A DNA stretch of 61,605 bases from assembly GCA_035760965.1 (NCBI GenBank), contig DASTRY010000006.1, positions 1 to 61,605 on the forward strand. The letters are read 5' to 3'. The notes beneath the pieces were generated by a model, which saw only the letters and a program-made list of their open reading frames with translations, was not told the origin of the DNA and did no database searches. The DNA comes from JADGHX01 sp035760965 (GTDB lineage: Bacteria; Pseudomonadota; Gammaproteobacteria; Steroidobacterales; Steroidobacteraceae). The first letter of the stretch is position 1. Every line of letters begins with the position of its first letter. Of this stretch, positions 39,951 through 46,640 are shown piece after piece. Made by a program: the position numbers and the translations under genes.

Positions 39951-39988
39951 TCCTGCCGCGTTCGTGCTGAACTTGGCTAGGAAAACGC

Positions 39989-40017
39989 TTGACTCCGCTG
40001 CTTAGGATTCCTAAGCT
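39989..40017 (+). promoter_or_regulatory. marR promoter with internal palindromic operator
   Basis: TTGACT (39989-39994) and TAAGCT (40012-40017) are 17 bases apart. Between and across the -10 lies the perfect palindrome GCTTAGGATTCCTAAGC (40000-40016, 7-bp arms). The -10 ends seven bases before ATG 40025, giving a leaderless message. An operator in this place fits autorepression by the MarR protein encoded next. Confidence 0.6.
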
Positions 40018-40024
40018 AGCGCTC

Positions 40025-40705
40025 ATGCTCATCTTCGACAGGATTTCGGTTCCGCTGCAGCAGGCGCTCGCGAGTGCCCTGCGGCGCCTGGCGCAACTCG
40101 CCCACACGAGCTCATGGGATCAGTGGGCTTCACAGCGCCTGACCCCGACGCAGCGAAAGATCCTCGAGCTGCTGGCTTCACGGCGCGAAAGCCTGACGTT
40201 GTCGGCCGTCGCGCAGGAGCTTGGGGTCACCCCCGCCACGGCCTCCGACAGCCTCGCCGCGCTCGAGACCAAAGGACTGGTCAAGAAGCGGCGCAGCCAC
40301 GTCGATGGCCGGGCGCTGGCCATCATGTTGACGACCGAGGGCAGGCGTTCCGTTACTGCGCTCGCCGCATTGCCCGATCCGCTGCAAGCGGCTTTCGCCG
40401 TGCTCACGCCCAGCGAGCAGGAAGCCTTCTACCGGTCGGCGATCAAGATGATTCGCGGCTTGCAGGAGAGCGGGACGCTGCCGATCTCACGCATGTGCGT
40501 GCGATGCCGGTATTTCGATCCGTTCCGGTACCCGGACTCGGCGACGCCCCACCACTGCCATCTCGTCGGAGCGCCCTTCGCCGATCGGCACCTGCGCATC
40601 GACTGTCCGGATCAGGAATTCAACGAGCGCGAGGCCCAGGAAGCTCTGTGGGTGCGCTTCTGCAATCCCGAGTCCGCCAAGGACGCGGGCAAGAAGGACC
40701 ACTAG
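40025..40705 (+). CDS. MarR-family regulator with C-terminal Cys/His cluster
   Basis: The 226-residue protein has a winged-helix domain (about 38-125; LTPTQRKILELLASRRESLTLSAVAQELGVTPATASDSLAALETKGLVKKRRSHVDGRA split across helices and wing). Beyond the normal MarR end lies an extra domain with Cys158-x2-Cys161, His176-His177-Cys178 and Cys194 (CVRCRYFDP, PHHCHLVGAP, LRIDCPDQE). The spacing suggests a zinc or iron-sulfur site, so a metal or redox signal is an inference. A longer TTG start at 39989 coincides with the -35 box and is rejected. It overlaps the convergent DUF7009 stop by four bases. Confidence 0.82.
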   Translation: MLIFDRISVPLQQALASALRRLAQLAHTSSWDQWASQRLTPTQRKILELLASRRESLTLSAVAQELGVTPATASDSLAALETKGLVKKRRSHVDGRALAIMLTTEGRRSVTALAALPDPLQAAFAVLTPSEQEAFYRSAIKMIRGLQESGTLPISRMCVRCRYFDPFRYPDSATPHHCHLVGAPFADRHLRIDCPDQEFNEREAQEALWVRFCNPESAKDAGKKDH

Positions 40706-41076
40706 CAGCTCTGCCGCGGGTTCGGGAAGTTGTCCGATTCGTCCTCGCCCTCGCGGGCAGTGAGGCACGCGAAGTCCTTTTCCACGGCGATGCGGAGCTG
40801 CGCATCCGGCGCCGCCTGCTGAGTGCCGGTCAGCCCCACCTCGTTCGAGCGACACCAGTTGAGCGCGGCTTCCTCGGGCAGCCGCACTTCCAGCACGCCA
40901 TCTGCGTAGGTCGCCGCAACGGCCGGCGTACGGCGGTCGCGCGTGAGCCGATACACCAGCGTGGCGCCCGCACCGAATCGCGCGCGATCCTCGACGACAC
41001 CCTGCTGTTCCAGCGCATGCACTTCGCCTTGCGTGAGGCGCAGGCGAATCGAGTCACCTTTGATCCTGAGTTTCAT
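40702..41076 (-). CDS. DUF7009-like conserved hypothetical protein
   Basis: I know this family only as uncharacterised. The 124-residue protein starts MKLRIKGDSIRLRLTQGEVHAL, continues with alternating strands (ATLVYRLT, VAATYADGVLEVRLPEEAAL), and ends with the conserved VEKDFACLTAREGEDESDNFPNP. There is no signal peptide or membrane segment. Its ATG overlaps the stop of the CitE-like gene as ATGA, so it is made together with the CoA-ester enzymes. A role in that pathway is an inference from coupling only. Confidence 0.6.
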   Translation of the reverse strand: MKLRIKGDSIRLRLTQGEVHALEQQGVVEDRARFGAGATLVYRLTRDRRTPAVAATYADGVLEVRLPEEAALNWCRSNEVGLTGTQQAAPDAQLRIAVEKDFACLTAREGEDESDNFPNPRQSC

Positions 41077-41981
41077 GCCTTATCGAGTCCAGTACGACGA
41101 GAGAGTTCGAGAACGCGCTGGGCGAGCGCGAGATGCGGCCGATCGAGCATGCGGCCATCGAGACTGGTCACGCCCGCGCCCGGGCTCGCCGCGAACGCCG
41201 CGATCACGCGCTTGGCATGCTCCACTTCGGCCACCGTGGGGCTGAACGCCGCGTTGATGATCGGCACCTGATCCGGGTGGATCGCCATCTTCGCCGTGAA
41301 CCCCTCGCTTCGGGCGCGCGCGGCTTCACGCTGGAGCCCTGCGCTATCGCGGAAATCCGTGTACACGCCGTCGATCGCTTGCACGCCGGCGGCACCGGCC
41401 GCGACGAGACACAGCGATCGCGCCAGCTCGAGCACAGGAATCAGCGATCCGTCCGGCTTGGTCTTCTGCGTAACGCCGAGGGCCGCGGAGAGGTCCTCGA
41501 TCCCCCACGTGAGACCCGCAAGGCGCGGCCCCGCTTCGCCGTGACCATAGCCGGCCATGGTCAACAGCGCTTGCGGCGTCTCGGTTGCGATGACGATCAC
41601 CCGGATCGATCCAACCGCGATACCGGCGCGCGCCTCGAACGCGGCCAGCGCATCGCCCACCTCGGCCACTTCGCGCGCCGCGGAGACCTTCGGCAGCATG
41701 ATCCCATCGGGCCACGCGCCGACCACTGCCGCGAGATCGTCGGCCGTCTTGCCGCTTGAAGGGCTGTTCACCCGCACCCAGCGCTGCAGGCCCGCGCCCC
41801 GAGGCGTGGCTTCGAGAAACGCACGCACCTGCGTGCGCGCCGCCGGCAACTGCGCTTCGGCAACGGAGTCCTCGAGATCCAGGATCACGGCGTCGGCGCC
41901 CGAGCCGAGCGCCTTCGCCTGCTTGCGCTCGCTGTCGCCCGGGACGAAAAGCAGCGAGCGCAGCGGTGCGGCCTCGCTCAT
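41073..41981 (-). CDS. HpcH/HpaI (CitE-like) CoA-ester lyase
   Basis: This 302-residue TIM-barrel enzyme belongs to the CitE / malyl-CoA / citramalyl-CoA lyase group. It has SLLFVPGDSERKQAKAL (9-25), AVILDLEDSVAE (metal acid), RVNSPSSGKTADDL (Arg), MLPKVSAAREV, IVIATETPQALLTMAGY (metal Glu), LTWGIEDLSAALG and a C-terminal KMAIHPDQVPIINAAFSPT. The upstream MaoC hydratase gene overlaps as ATGA. Together they could hydrate and cleave a C4-C5 CoA ester such as mesaconyl-CoA or a citramalyl-CoA; the exact substrate is not determined by sequence. The start at ATG 41981 is set by the overlap and family N-terminus. Confidence 0.85.
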   Translation of the reverse strand: MSEAAPLRSLLFVPGDSERKQAKALGSGADAVILDLEDSVAEAQLPAARTQVRAFLEATPRGAGLQRWVRVNSPSSGKTADDLAAVVGAWPDGIMLPKVSAAREVAEVGDALAAFEARAGIAVGSIRVIVIATETPQALLTMAGYGHGEAGPRLAGLTWGIEDLSAALGVTQKTKPDGSLIPVLELARSLCLVAAGAAGVQAIDGVYTDFRDSAGLQREAARARSEGFTAKMAIHPDQVPIINAAFSPTVAEVEHAKRVIAAFAASPGAGVTSLDGRMLDRPHLALAQRVLELSRRTGLDKA

Positions 41982-42433
41982 TGCACCGGCCTTTTCATCA
42001 TCAGCGCGAGGCGCCGGCACGAGCCGACCTCTTCGTTGCGCTGGTTGTAGGCCCGATGCTCGAAAGTGACGATGCCCGAGTCCTTGCGCGACTGGCTCTC
42101 GCGTACGGCCAGGACCGTGGTCACGCAACGCAGGGTATCGCCGACGAACACCGGCTTTGGAAACCGGACCTCTTCCCAGCCGAGATTCGCGATGGTCGTG
42201 CCGAATGTCGTGTCGGAGACCGAGAGCCCCACCATGAGCCCGAGCGTGTACACGCTGTTGACGAGCGGCTTCCCGAACGGGGTGCTCTTGCAGTATTCGG
42301 CATCGAGATGAATCGCGGCGGGGTTCATCGTCAGCGCGCAGAAGAGCACGTTGTCGGTCTCGGTGACGGTTCGGTGAACCGCGTGCTCGAACCTCTGCCC
42401 GACCTGGAACTGCTCGAAATACAGCCCTGACAT
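41978..42433 (-). CDS. MaoC-family CoA hydratase
   Basis: A 151-residue hot-dog-fold enoyl-CoA hydratase-type protein. It has GLYFEQFQVGQRFEHAVHRTVTETDNVLFCALTMNPAAIHLDAEY, with the MaoC catalytic Asp/His region in the NPxxxHLD segment, then GLMVGLSVSDTTFGTTIANLGWEEVRFPKPVFVGDTLRC. The size and partner gene match mesaconyl-CoA/methylfumaryl-type hydratases. ATG 42433 has an excellent ribosome site (GGAGGACACATG), so I prefer it to the longer form starting at 42469. It opens the maoC-citE-DUF7009 operon and diverges from cysI. Confidence 0.85.
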   Translation of the reverse strand: MSGLYFEQFQVGQRFEHAVHRTVTETDNVLFCALTMNPAAIHLDAEYCKSTPFGKPLVNSVYTLGLMVGLSVSDTTFGTTIANLGWEEVRFPKPVFVGDTLRCVTTVLAVRESQSRKDSGIVTFEHRAYNQRNEEVGSCRRLALMMKRPVQ

Positions 42434-42495
42434 GTGTCCTCCATCACGAGGGACGCTAGTTTTGCACAATTCGAGTGCGGGCCCGTGACCGACTC

Positions 42496-42503
42496 ATAAC
42501 CGG
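42496..42503 (+). promoter_or_regulatory. Shared cys-promoter element upstream of cysI (candidate CysB site)
   Basis: ATAACCGG starts exactly 59 bases upstream of the cysI -10 box. The identical octamer occurs at the identical distance before cysH (45835). If transcription begins about 13 bases after the -10 starts, the element is near -72 and its 3' flank reaches towards -40, where LysR-type activators such as CysB normally bind. Confidence 0.6.
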
Positions 42504-42532
42504 CGCCCAGAACGTCCTAACCAGACGGTATT

Positions 42533-42560
42533 GGGAGCGCTTGCAGGCGCTCCCTATAGT
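42533..42560 (+). promoter_or_regulatory. cysI -10 box with abutting 22-bp palindrome
   Basis: GGGAGCGC (42533-42540) and GCGCTCCC (42547-42554) are perfect arms around TTGCAG, and TATAGT (42555-42560) follows at once. Beyond one T/T mismatch, three more pairs extend into the -10 box. The -10 ends eight bases before the ATG. The palindrome fills the usual -35/-10 spacer, so a bound protein would control polymerase entry; the -35 itself is poor, fitting activator dependence. Confidence 0.55.
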
Positions 42561-42568
42561 CGGCCGCC

Positions 42569-44224
42569 ATGTATCGCTACGACGAGATCGACCAGGCGGT
42601 CGTCGACCAGCGCGTGGCGGAATTTCGCGATCAGACACGCCGCTTCCTGGCCGGCGAGCTGTCCGAGGACGAATTTCGCCCGCTGCGACTGCGCAACGGC
42701 CTCTACATCCAGCGGCATGCGCCGATGCTGCGGATTGCGATCCCGTATGGCCTGCTCGACACGCGCCAGCTCCGCAAGCTCGGCGAGATCGCCCGCAAGT
42801 ACGACCGCGGTTACGGTCACTTCACGACACGCCAGAATCTGCAGCTCAATTGGCCGCAGGTGAAGGATGTTCCGGACATCCTCGCTGAGCTCGCGAGCGT
42901 GCAGATGCACTCGATCCAGACGAGCGGCAACTGCGTGCGCAACGTCACCGCAGACCATCTCGCCGGCATCGCGAAGGACGAGCTGGACGATCCGCGCCCC
43001 TACTGCGAGATCCTGCGCCAGTGGTCGACGCTGAACCCTGAATTCACCTACCTGCCTCGCAAGTTCAAGATCGCGGTCACCGGCTCGCCGGAGGATCGCG
43101 CTGCCTCCGAAGTGCATGACATCGGCCTGCACATGCAGCGCGACGCCGCGGGCAATCTCGGCTTCAAGGTGTTCGTCGGCGGCGGGCTCGGTCGCACGCC
43201 GATCATCGGCCAGGTCGTGCGCGAGTTCCTGCCGCTCACTGATCTGCTCTCGTACTGCGAGGCGATCCTGCGCGTGTACAACCGCTACGGTCGGCGCGAC
43301 AACATTCACAAGGCGCGCATCAAGATTCTCGTGAAGGCGCTCGGTATCGAGGAATTCCGCAAGCAGGTCGAAGCGGAGTGGGAATCCTCGAAGGCGTTCG
43401 CCACGCAGCTCGACATGGCCGAAGTCGAACGGGTGCGCGCGTTCTTCAAGCCGCATCCCTACGAGCGCCTCGACGACATCGACGCCGCGCACGGTCGCGA
43501 GCTCGAGTTCCAGACCTGGTATCGCTACAACACGCGCGCCCACAAAGTGCCGGGCTATCGTGCGGTGTTCGTTTGCCTGAAGAGCCACGGATCCATTCCC
43601 GGCGACATGACGAGCGAGCAGATGTTCGCCGTGGCGGATCTCGCGGATCGCGTGAGCTTCGGTCTCGTGCGCACGACGCACAACCAGAACCTGCTGCTCG
43701 CAGACGTGAAGCAGACCGACCTGTACGAGGTGTGGCAGGAGCTGCGGCGCCTGAACCTCGCCTTCCCGAACATCGGCACGCTGACGGACATGATCGCGTG
43801 CCCGGGGCTCGACTTCTGCGGGCTCGCGAACGCCGGCACCCTGAACGTCGCGAAATCGATCCAGCAACAGTTCGACGACCTCGACTACCTCTACGACCTC
43901 GGCGACATCGAGATCAAGATGTCGGGCTGCATGAACGCGTGCGGCCATCATCACGTCGGCCACATCGGCGTGCTCGGCGTCGACAAGCACGGCGAGGAGT
44001 GGTACCAGATCACCCTGGGCGGCTCGGTCAACGGCTTCACCTCGCTCGGCGACGTGATCGGCCCGTCGGTGCGCCAGGCCGAGGTCGCTCCGACGATCCA
44101 GCGCATCGTCGACGTCTATCGGGCGCAGCGCGAGGACGGCGAGCGCTTCATCGACACCTATCGCCGCATCGGCCTGAAGCCCTTCAAGGACTCCGTGTAT
44201 GTCCAGAATTCTGCGGCGGCGTGA
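42569..44224 (+). CDS. cysI: Sulfite reductase hemoprotein (nitrite/sulfite reductase family)
   Basis: CysI reduces sulfite to sulfide by six electrons using coupled sirohaem and 4Fe-4S. The four cluster cysteines are Cys411 and Cys417 (CPGLDFC) and Cys454 and Cys458 (GCMNACGHHHVGHIG). The sirohaem region HFTTRQNLQLNWPQ and SGNCVRNVTADHLAG are present. At 551 residues this is the compact Pseudomonas-like form. No flavoprotein cysJ is nearby; a ferredoxin-NADP reductase gene lies in the adjoining cysH operon and may feed electrons through a ferredoxin. A DUF934 gene overlaps its 3' end by 26 bases. Confidence 0.95.
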   Translation: MYRYDEIDQAVVDQRVAEFRDQTRRFLAGELSEDEFRPLRLRNGLYIQRHAPMLRIAIPYGLLDTRQLRKLGEIARKYDRGYGHFTTRQNLQLNWPQVKDVPDILAELASVQMHSIQTSGNCVRNVTADHLAGIAKDELDDPRPYCEILRQWSTLNPEFTYLPRKFKIAVTGSPEDRAASEVHDIGLHMQRDAAGNLGFKVFVGGGLGRTPIIGQVVREFLPLTDLLSYCEAILRVYNRYGRRDNIHKARIKILVKALGIEEFRKQVEAEWESSKAFATQLDMAEVERVRAFFKPHPYERLDDIDAAHGRELEFQTWYRYNTRAHKVPGYRAVFVCLKSHGSIPGDMTSEQMFAVADLADRVSFGLVRTTHNQNLLLADVKQTDLYEVWQELRRLNLAFPNIGTLTDMIACPGLDFCGLANAGTLNVAKSIQQQFDDLDYLYDLGDIEIKMSGCMNACGHHHVGHIGVLGVDKHGEEWYQITLGGSVNGFTSLGDVIGPSVRQAEVAPTIQRIVDVYRAQREDGERFIDTYRRIGLKPFKDSVYVQNSAAA

Positions 44225-44708
44225 GCTGGTCGAGGACGACTGGGTCACTCTCGGCGACGCCCCGCCGGGGGATGCCGAGTCCGTTATCGTTCCGTTCGCG
44301 GCATTCCGTGAGAACCGCGCGCAATGGCTCGCGCGCAGCGGCCGGCTCGGCGTGCTGCTCGCTCCGGCGGATCGAGTCGAAGATCTCGCGCCGGACCTGC
44401 CGCGACTGTCGTTGGTCGCCCTGCACTTCACCGGCCCGGGAGAAGGACGCGGCTACACGGCGGCCAAGCTCCTGCGCCATCGCTATGGGTTCACCGGCGA
44501 GATTCGCGCCGTGGGTCATGTGAAGCAGGACCAGCTGTACCTCATGTCCCGCGTCGGCATCGACGCGTTTGCGCTGGCGCCGACCGAGAAGCCCGAAGAA
44601 GCGCTCGCGACGCTCGAGCGCTTCAAGGTGGCGTACACCCCGGGCGCACCCCTGCCCGGCCTCACGCGCGAGCGCTTCCGCGCGGCGCGCCCGACGACCG
44701 GCGGCTGA
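44199..44708 (+). CDS. DUF934 protein, CysI accessory
   Basis: A 169-residue protein of the DUF934 family that commonly follows cysI in beta- and gammaproteobacteria and is assumed to assist sulfite reduction. Recognisable parts are VIVPFAAFRENRAQWLARSGRLGVLL, LVALHFTGPGEGRGYTAAKLLRHRYGFTGEIRAVGHVKQDQLYLMSRVGIDAFAL. There is no cofactor motif or membrane segment. It overlaps cysI by 26 bases in another frame. Its stop is one base from the convergent cysB stop. The biochemical role is unknown. Confidence 0.82.
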   Translation: MSRILRRRELVEDDWVTLGDAPPGDAESVIVPFAAFRENRAQWLARSGRLGVLLAPADRVEDLAPDLPRLSLVALHFTGPGEGRGYTAAKLLRHRYGFTGEIRAVGHVKQDQLYLMSRVGIDAFALAPTEKPEEALATLERFKVAYTPGAPLPGLTRERFRAARPTTGG

Positions 44709-44709
44709 C

Positions 44710-45684
44710 TCAGCGCTCCGGCAGCTTCGTATCCTTGAAGAGCTCGGCCACTTCTTCCGCCGAGGCCATGCGGTGCGCACGCTCGACCGAGCGACGATCG
44801 AGGTGAGGCGCGAGGAGCTGTGCGAAGTCGTACATGTACTTGCGCAGCAACGTGCCGCGGCGAAAGCCGATCCAGGTGACGTGCGGCGCGAGCAGGTGTG
44901 AGGCGTCGATCGCGACGAGATCCGCATCCTCCTCGGGATCGATCGCGACACTCGCCACGATGCCGACTCCGAGACCGAGACGGACGTAGGTCTTGATGAC
45001 GTCCGCGTCGCGCGCGGTGATCGCGATGTTCGGCGTGAGATCGGCCTTCGCGAACGCATCGTGCAGCGACGAGGGACCGGTGAAGCTGAACGTGTACGTG
45101 ATCAGCGGATACTTCGCGAGCGTCGCGAAGCTGAGCTTCCCCGCCTTCACGAGCGGGTGATCCTGCGGAACGATCGCCGTGCGATGCCAGCGATAGCACG
45201 GCAGCAGCGTCAGGTCGTTGAAGAGGTGCGTCGAGCCCGTGGCGATCGCGCAATCGATGCGGTCGTGCGCGACCATCTCGGCGATCTGCTCCGAGGTCCC
45301 CTGATGCAGGTTCAGCCGCACCTGCGGATAGCGGTCGCGGAACTTGTGAATGACGTCGGGCAGGACGTAGCGCGCCTGCGTGTGCGTCGTGCCGATCGAG
45401 AGCGCGCCGCGCCCTTCGTCGCGCAGCTCCGTCGAGAGGTCCTTGATGCTCTGCGCCTCCTGCAGGATGCGCAGCGCCCGGTCGATGACCTGCTGGCCGG
45501 CCGGCGTGATGCGCGTCAGGTTGCGTCCTTCGCGCACGAAGATCTGAAACCCCAGCTCGTCCTCGAGCAGCTTGATCTGCTTGCTGACGCCGGGCTGCGA
45601 GGTGTGCAGCTTCTGGGCCGCGGCGGTGATGTTGAGCCCGCTCTGCGCCACCGCCGCGAGGTAGCGCAACTGGTGCAATTTCAT
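44710..45684 (-). CDS. cysB: LysR-type regulator CysB
   Basis: CysB activates sulfate-assimilation genes with N-acetylserine/O-acetylserine as inducer and is antagonised by sulfide. The 324-residue protein starts MKLHQLRYLAAVAQSGLNITAAAQKLHTSQPGVSKQIKLLEDELG, the typical CysB N-terminus, followed by the effector domain with RGALSIGTTHTQARYVLP and CAIATGSTHLFNDLTLLP, where Thr100/Thr102-like residues bind sulfate or acetylserine. Its divergent neighbour is cysH; cysI is convergent across a one-base gap from DUF934. A long inverted repeat lies upstream of the start (45758-45787). Confidence 0.96.
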   Translation of the reverse strand: MKLHQLRYLAAVAQSGLNITAAAQKLHTSQPGVSKQIKLLEDELGFQIFVREGRNLTRITPAGQQVIDRALRILQEAQSIKDLSTELRDEGRGALSIGTTHTQARYVLPDVIHKFRDRYPQVRLNLHQGTSEQIAEMVAHDRIDCAIATGSTHLFNDLTLLPCYRWHRTAIVPQDHPLVKAGKLSFATLAKYPLITYTFSFTGPSSLHDAFAKADLTPNIAITARDADVIKTYVRLGLGVGIVASVAIDPEEDADLVAIDASHLLAPHVTWIGFRRGTLLRKYMYDFAQLLAPHLDRRSVERAHRMASAEEVAELFKDTKLPER

Positions 45685-45757
45685 TCGAAAAGCGCCTTTG
45701 TAGTGCGTCTGTCGAAGGGCGAGAGCCTAGCGGGCCGGGCGTCCGAACGATAGCCGC

Positions 45758-45787
45758 CCGTCCGAGAGAGACGCCCTTCTCGGACGG
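45758..45787. promoter_or_regulatory. Long inverted repeat between cysB and cysH
   Basis: CCGTCCGAGA (45758-45767) and TCTCGGACGG (45778-45787) are exact 10-bp inverted arms separated by 10 bases, so arm centres are 20 bp apart, about two helical turns. A further CGTCCGA copy lies at 45740-45746. It is 73 bp upstream of cysB and 124 bp upstream of cysH. It is a candidate CysB autoregulatory site or a leader hairpin of cysB. Confidence 0.5.
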
Positions 45788-45834
45788 CGGGGTTATGTGG
45801 AGAAATACCGGTCCGCCGCGCGTGTCACCGCTCT

Positions 45835-45842
45835 ATAACCGG
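45835..45842 (+). promoter_or_regulatory. Shared cys-promoter element upstream of cysH (candidate CysB site)
   Basis: ATAACCGG starts 59 bases upstream of the cysH -10 box, the same octamer and spacing as at cysI (42496). In the next 30 bases several further positions agree (pattern C-x-C-A-x-A-A and T-C-x-T-x-A). Confidence 0.6.
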
Positions 45843-45893
45843 AACGCACAAACTCATGAGGATTCATTCGTTCTGGCCCCGGAAGGCCATCGC

Positions 45894-45899
45894 TATATT
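45894..45899 (+). promoter_or_regulatory. -10 box of cysH
   Basis: TATATT ends 12 bases before ATG 45912, giving a leader of only about six bases. The -35 position (TTCTGG) is poor, as expected of an activator-dependent promoter. Confidence 0.45.
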
Positions 45900-45911
45900 C
45901 GCGCGCACATT

Positions 45912-46631
45912 ATGGGCGATGTCCTCACTCTCGAGCTCGAACAGAAAGCCACCGCGGTCCGCGACCAGCTGGCCGCGGCCGTCCAGCAGTACGGCCGCGT
46001 GGTCTACTCGAACAGCCTCGGCGCCGAGGCGATGGTCCTCACGGACATCATCTGGTCGCACGTCCCCGAGATCGACATCTTCAGCATCGACACGGGGCGT
46101 CTCCACGAAGAAACCTACGAGCTGCTGGAGAAGCTCGAGCGCCGCTACAAGAAGCGGATCAAGCTCGTGTACCCCGACTCCGAGAGCCTCGCGAAGCTCG
46201 TCGAGAAACAGGGCGTGAACGGCTTCTTCCACAGTCTCGATGCGCGCCTCGCCTGCTGCCACGTCCGCAAGGTCGAGCCCTTCAAGCGGGCCATCGCCGG
46301 GTACGGCGCATGGGTGACGGGCGTGCGGCGCCAGCAGTCCGCGACTCGCGCGCTCGGCGTGCCGGTCGAGTGGGACGCGCCGAACGGCCTCTACAAGATC
46401 AGCCCGCTGCTCGACTGGACCGAAGAGCAGGTGTGGCAATACATCCGGGCTCGGAAGATCCCCTACAACACGCTCCACGACCGCATGTTCCCGAGCATCG
46501 GCTGCGCGCCCTGCACTCGCGCGATCCAGCCCGGCGAGGACCAACGCGCGGGACGGTGGTGGTGGGAGCAGCCCGAGTCGCGTGAGTGCGGGCTCCAACC
46601 GCGGGTACGTCACGCCGTCGGACAGGGATGA
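45912..46631 (+). CDS. cysH: Assimilatory adenylylsulfate (APS) reductase, 4Fe-4S type
   Basis: It reduces activated sulfate to sulfite with thioredoxin or glutaredoxin. Besides the catalytic Cys226 in RECGL, the protein has the cluster cysteines Cys115-Cys116 (ACCHVRKVEPF) and Cys198/Cys201 (GCAPCTRAIQPGEDQRAGRWWWE). This CC...CxxC set marks APS reductases, whereas PAPS reductases lack it. The start MGDVLTLELEQKA (ATG 45912) fits the family and a TATATT box lies just before; longer in-frame starts are unconserved. The tail after ECGL is slightly longer than usual. It heads the cysH-cysG-cysK-FNR operon. Confidence 0.92.
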   Translation: MGDVLTLELEQKATAVRDQLAAAVQQYGRVVYSNSLGAEAMVLTDIIWSHVPEIDIFSIDTGRLHEETYELLEKLERRYKKRIKLVYPDSESLAKLVEKQGVNGFFHSLDARLACCHVRKVEPFKRAIAGYGAWVTGVRRQQSATRALGVPVEWDAPNGLYKISPLLDWTEEQVWQYIRARKIPYNTLHDRMFPSIGCAPCTRAIQPGEDQRAGRWWWEQPESRECGLQPRVRHAVGQG

Positions 46632-46640
46632 GGGCGGGTC

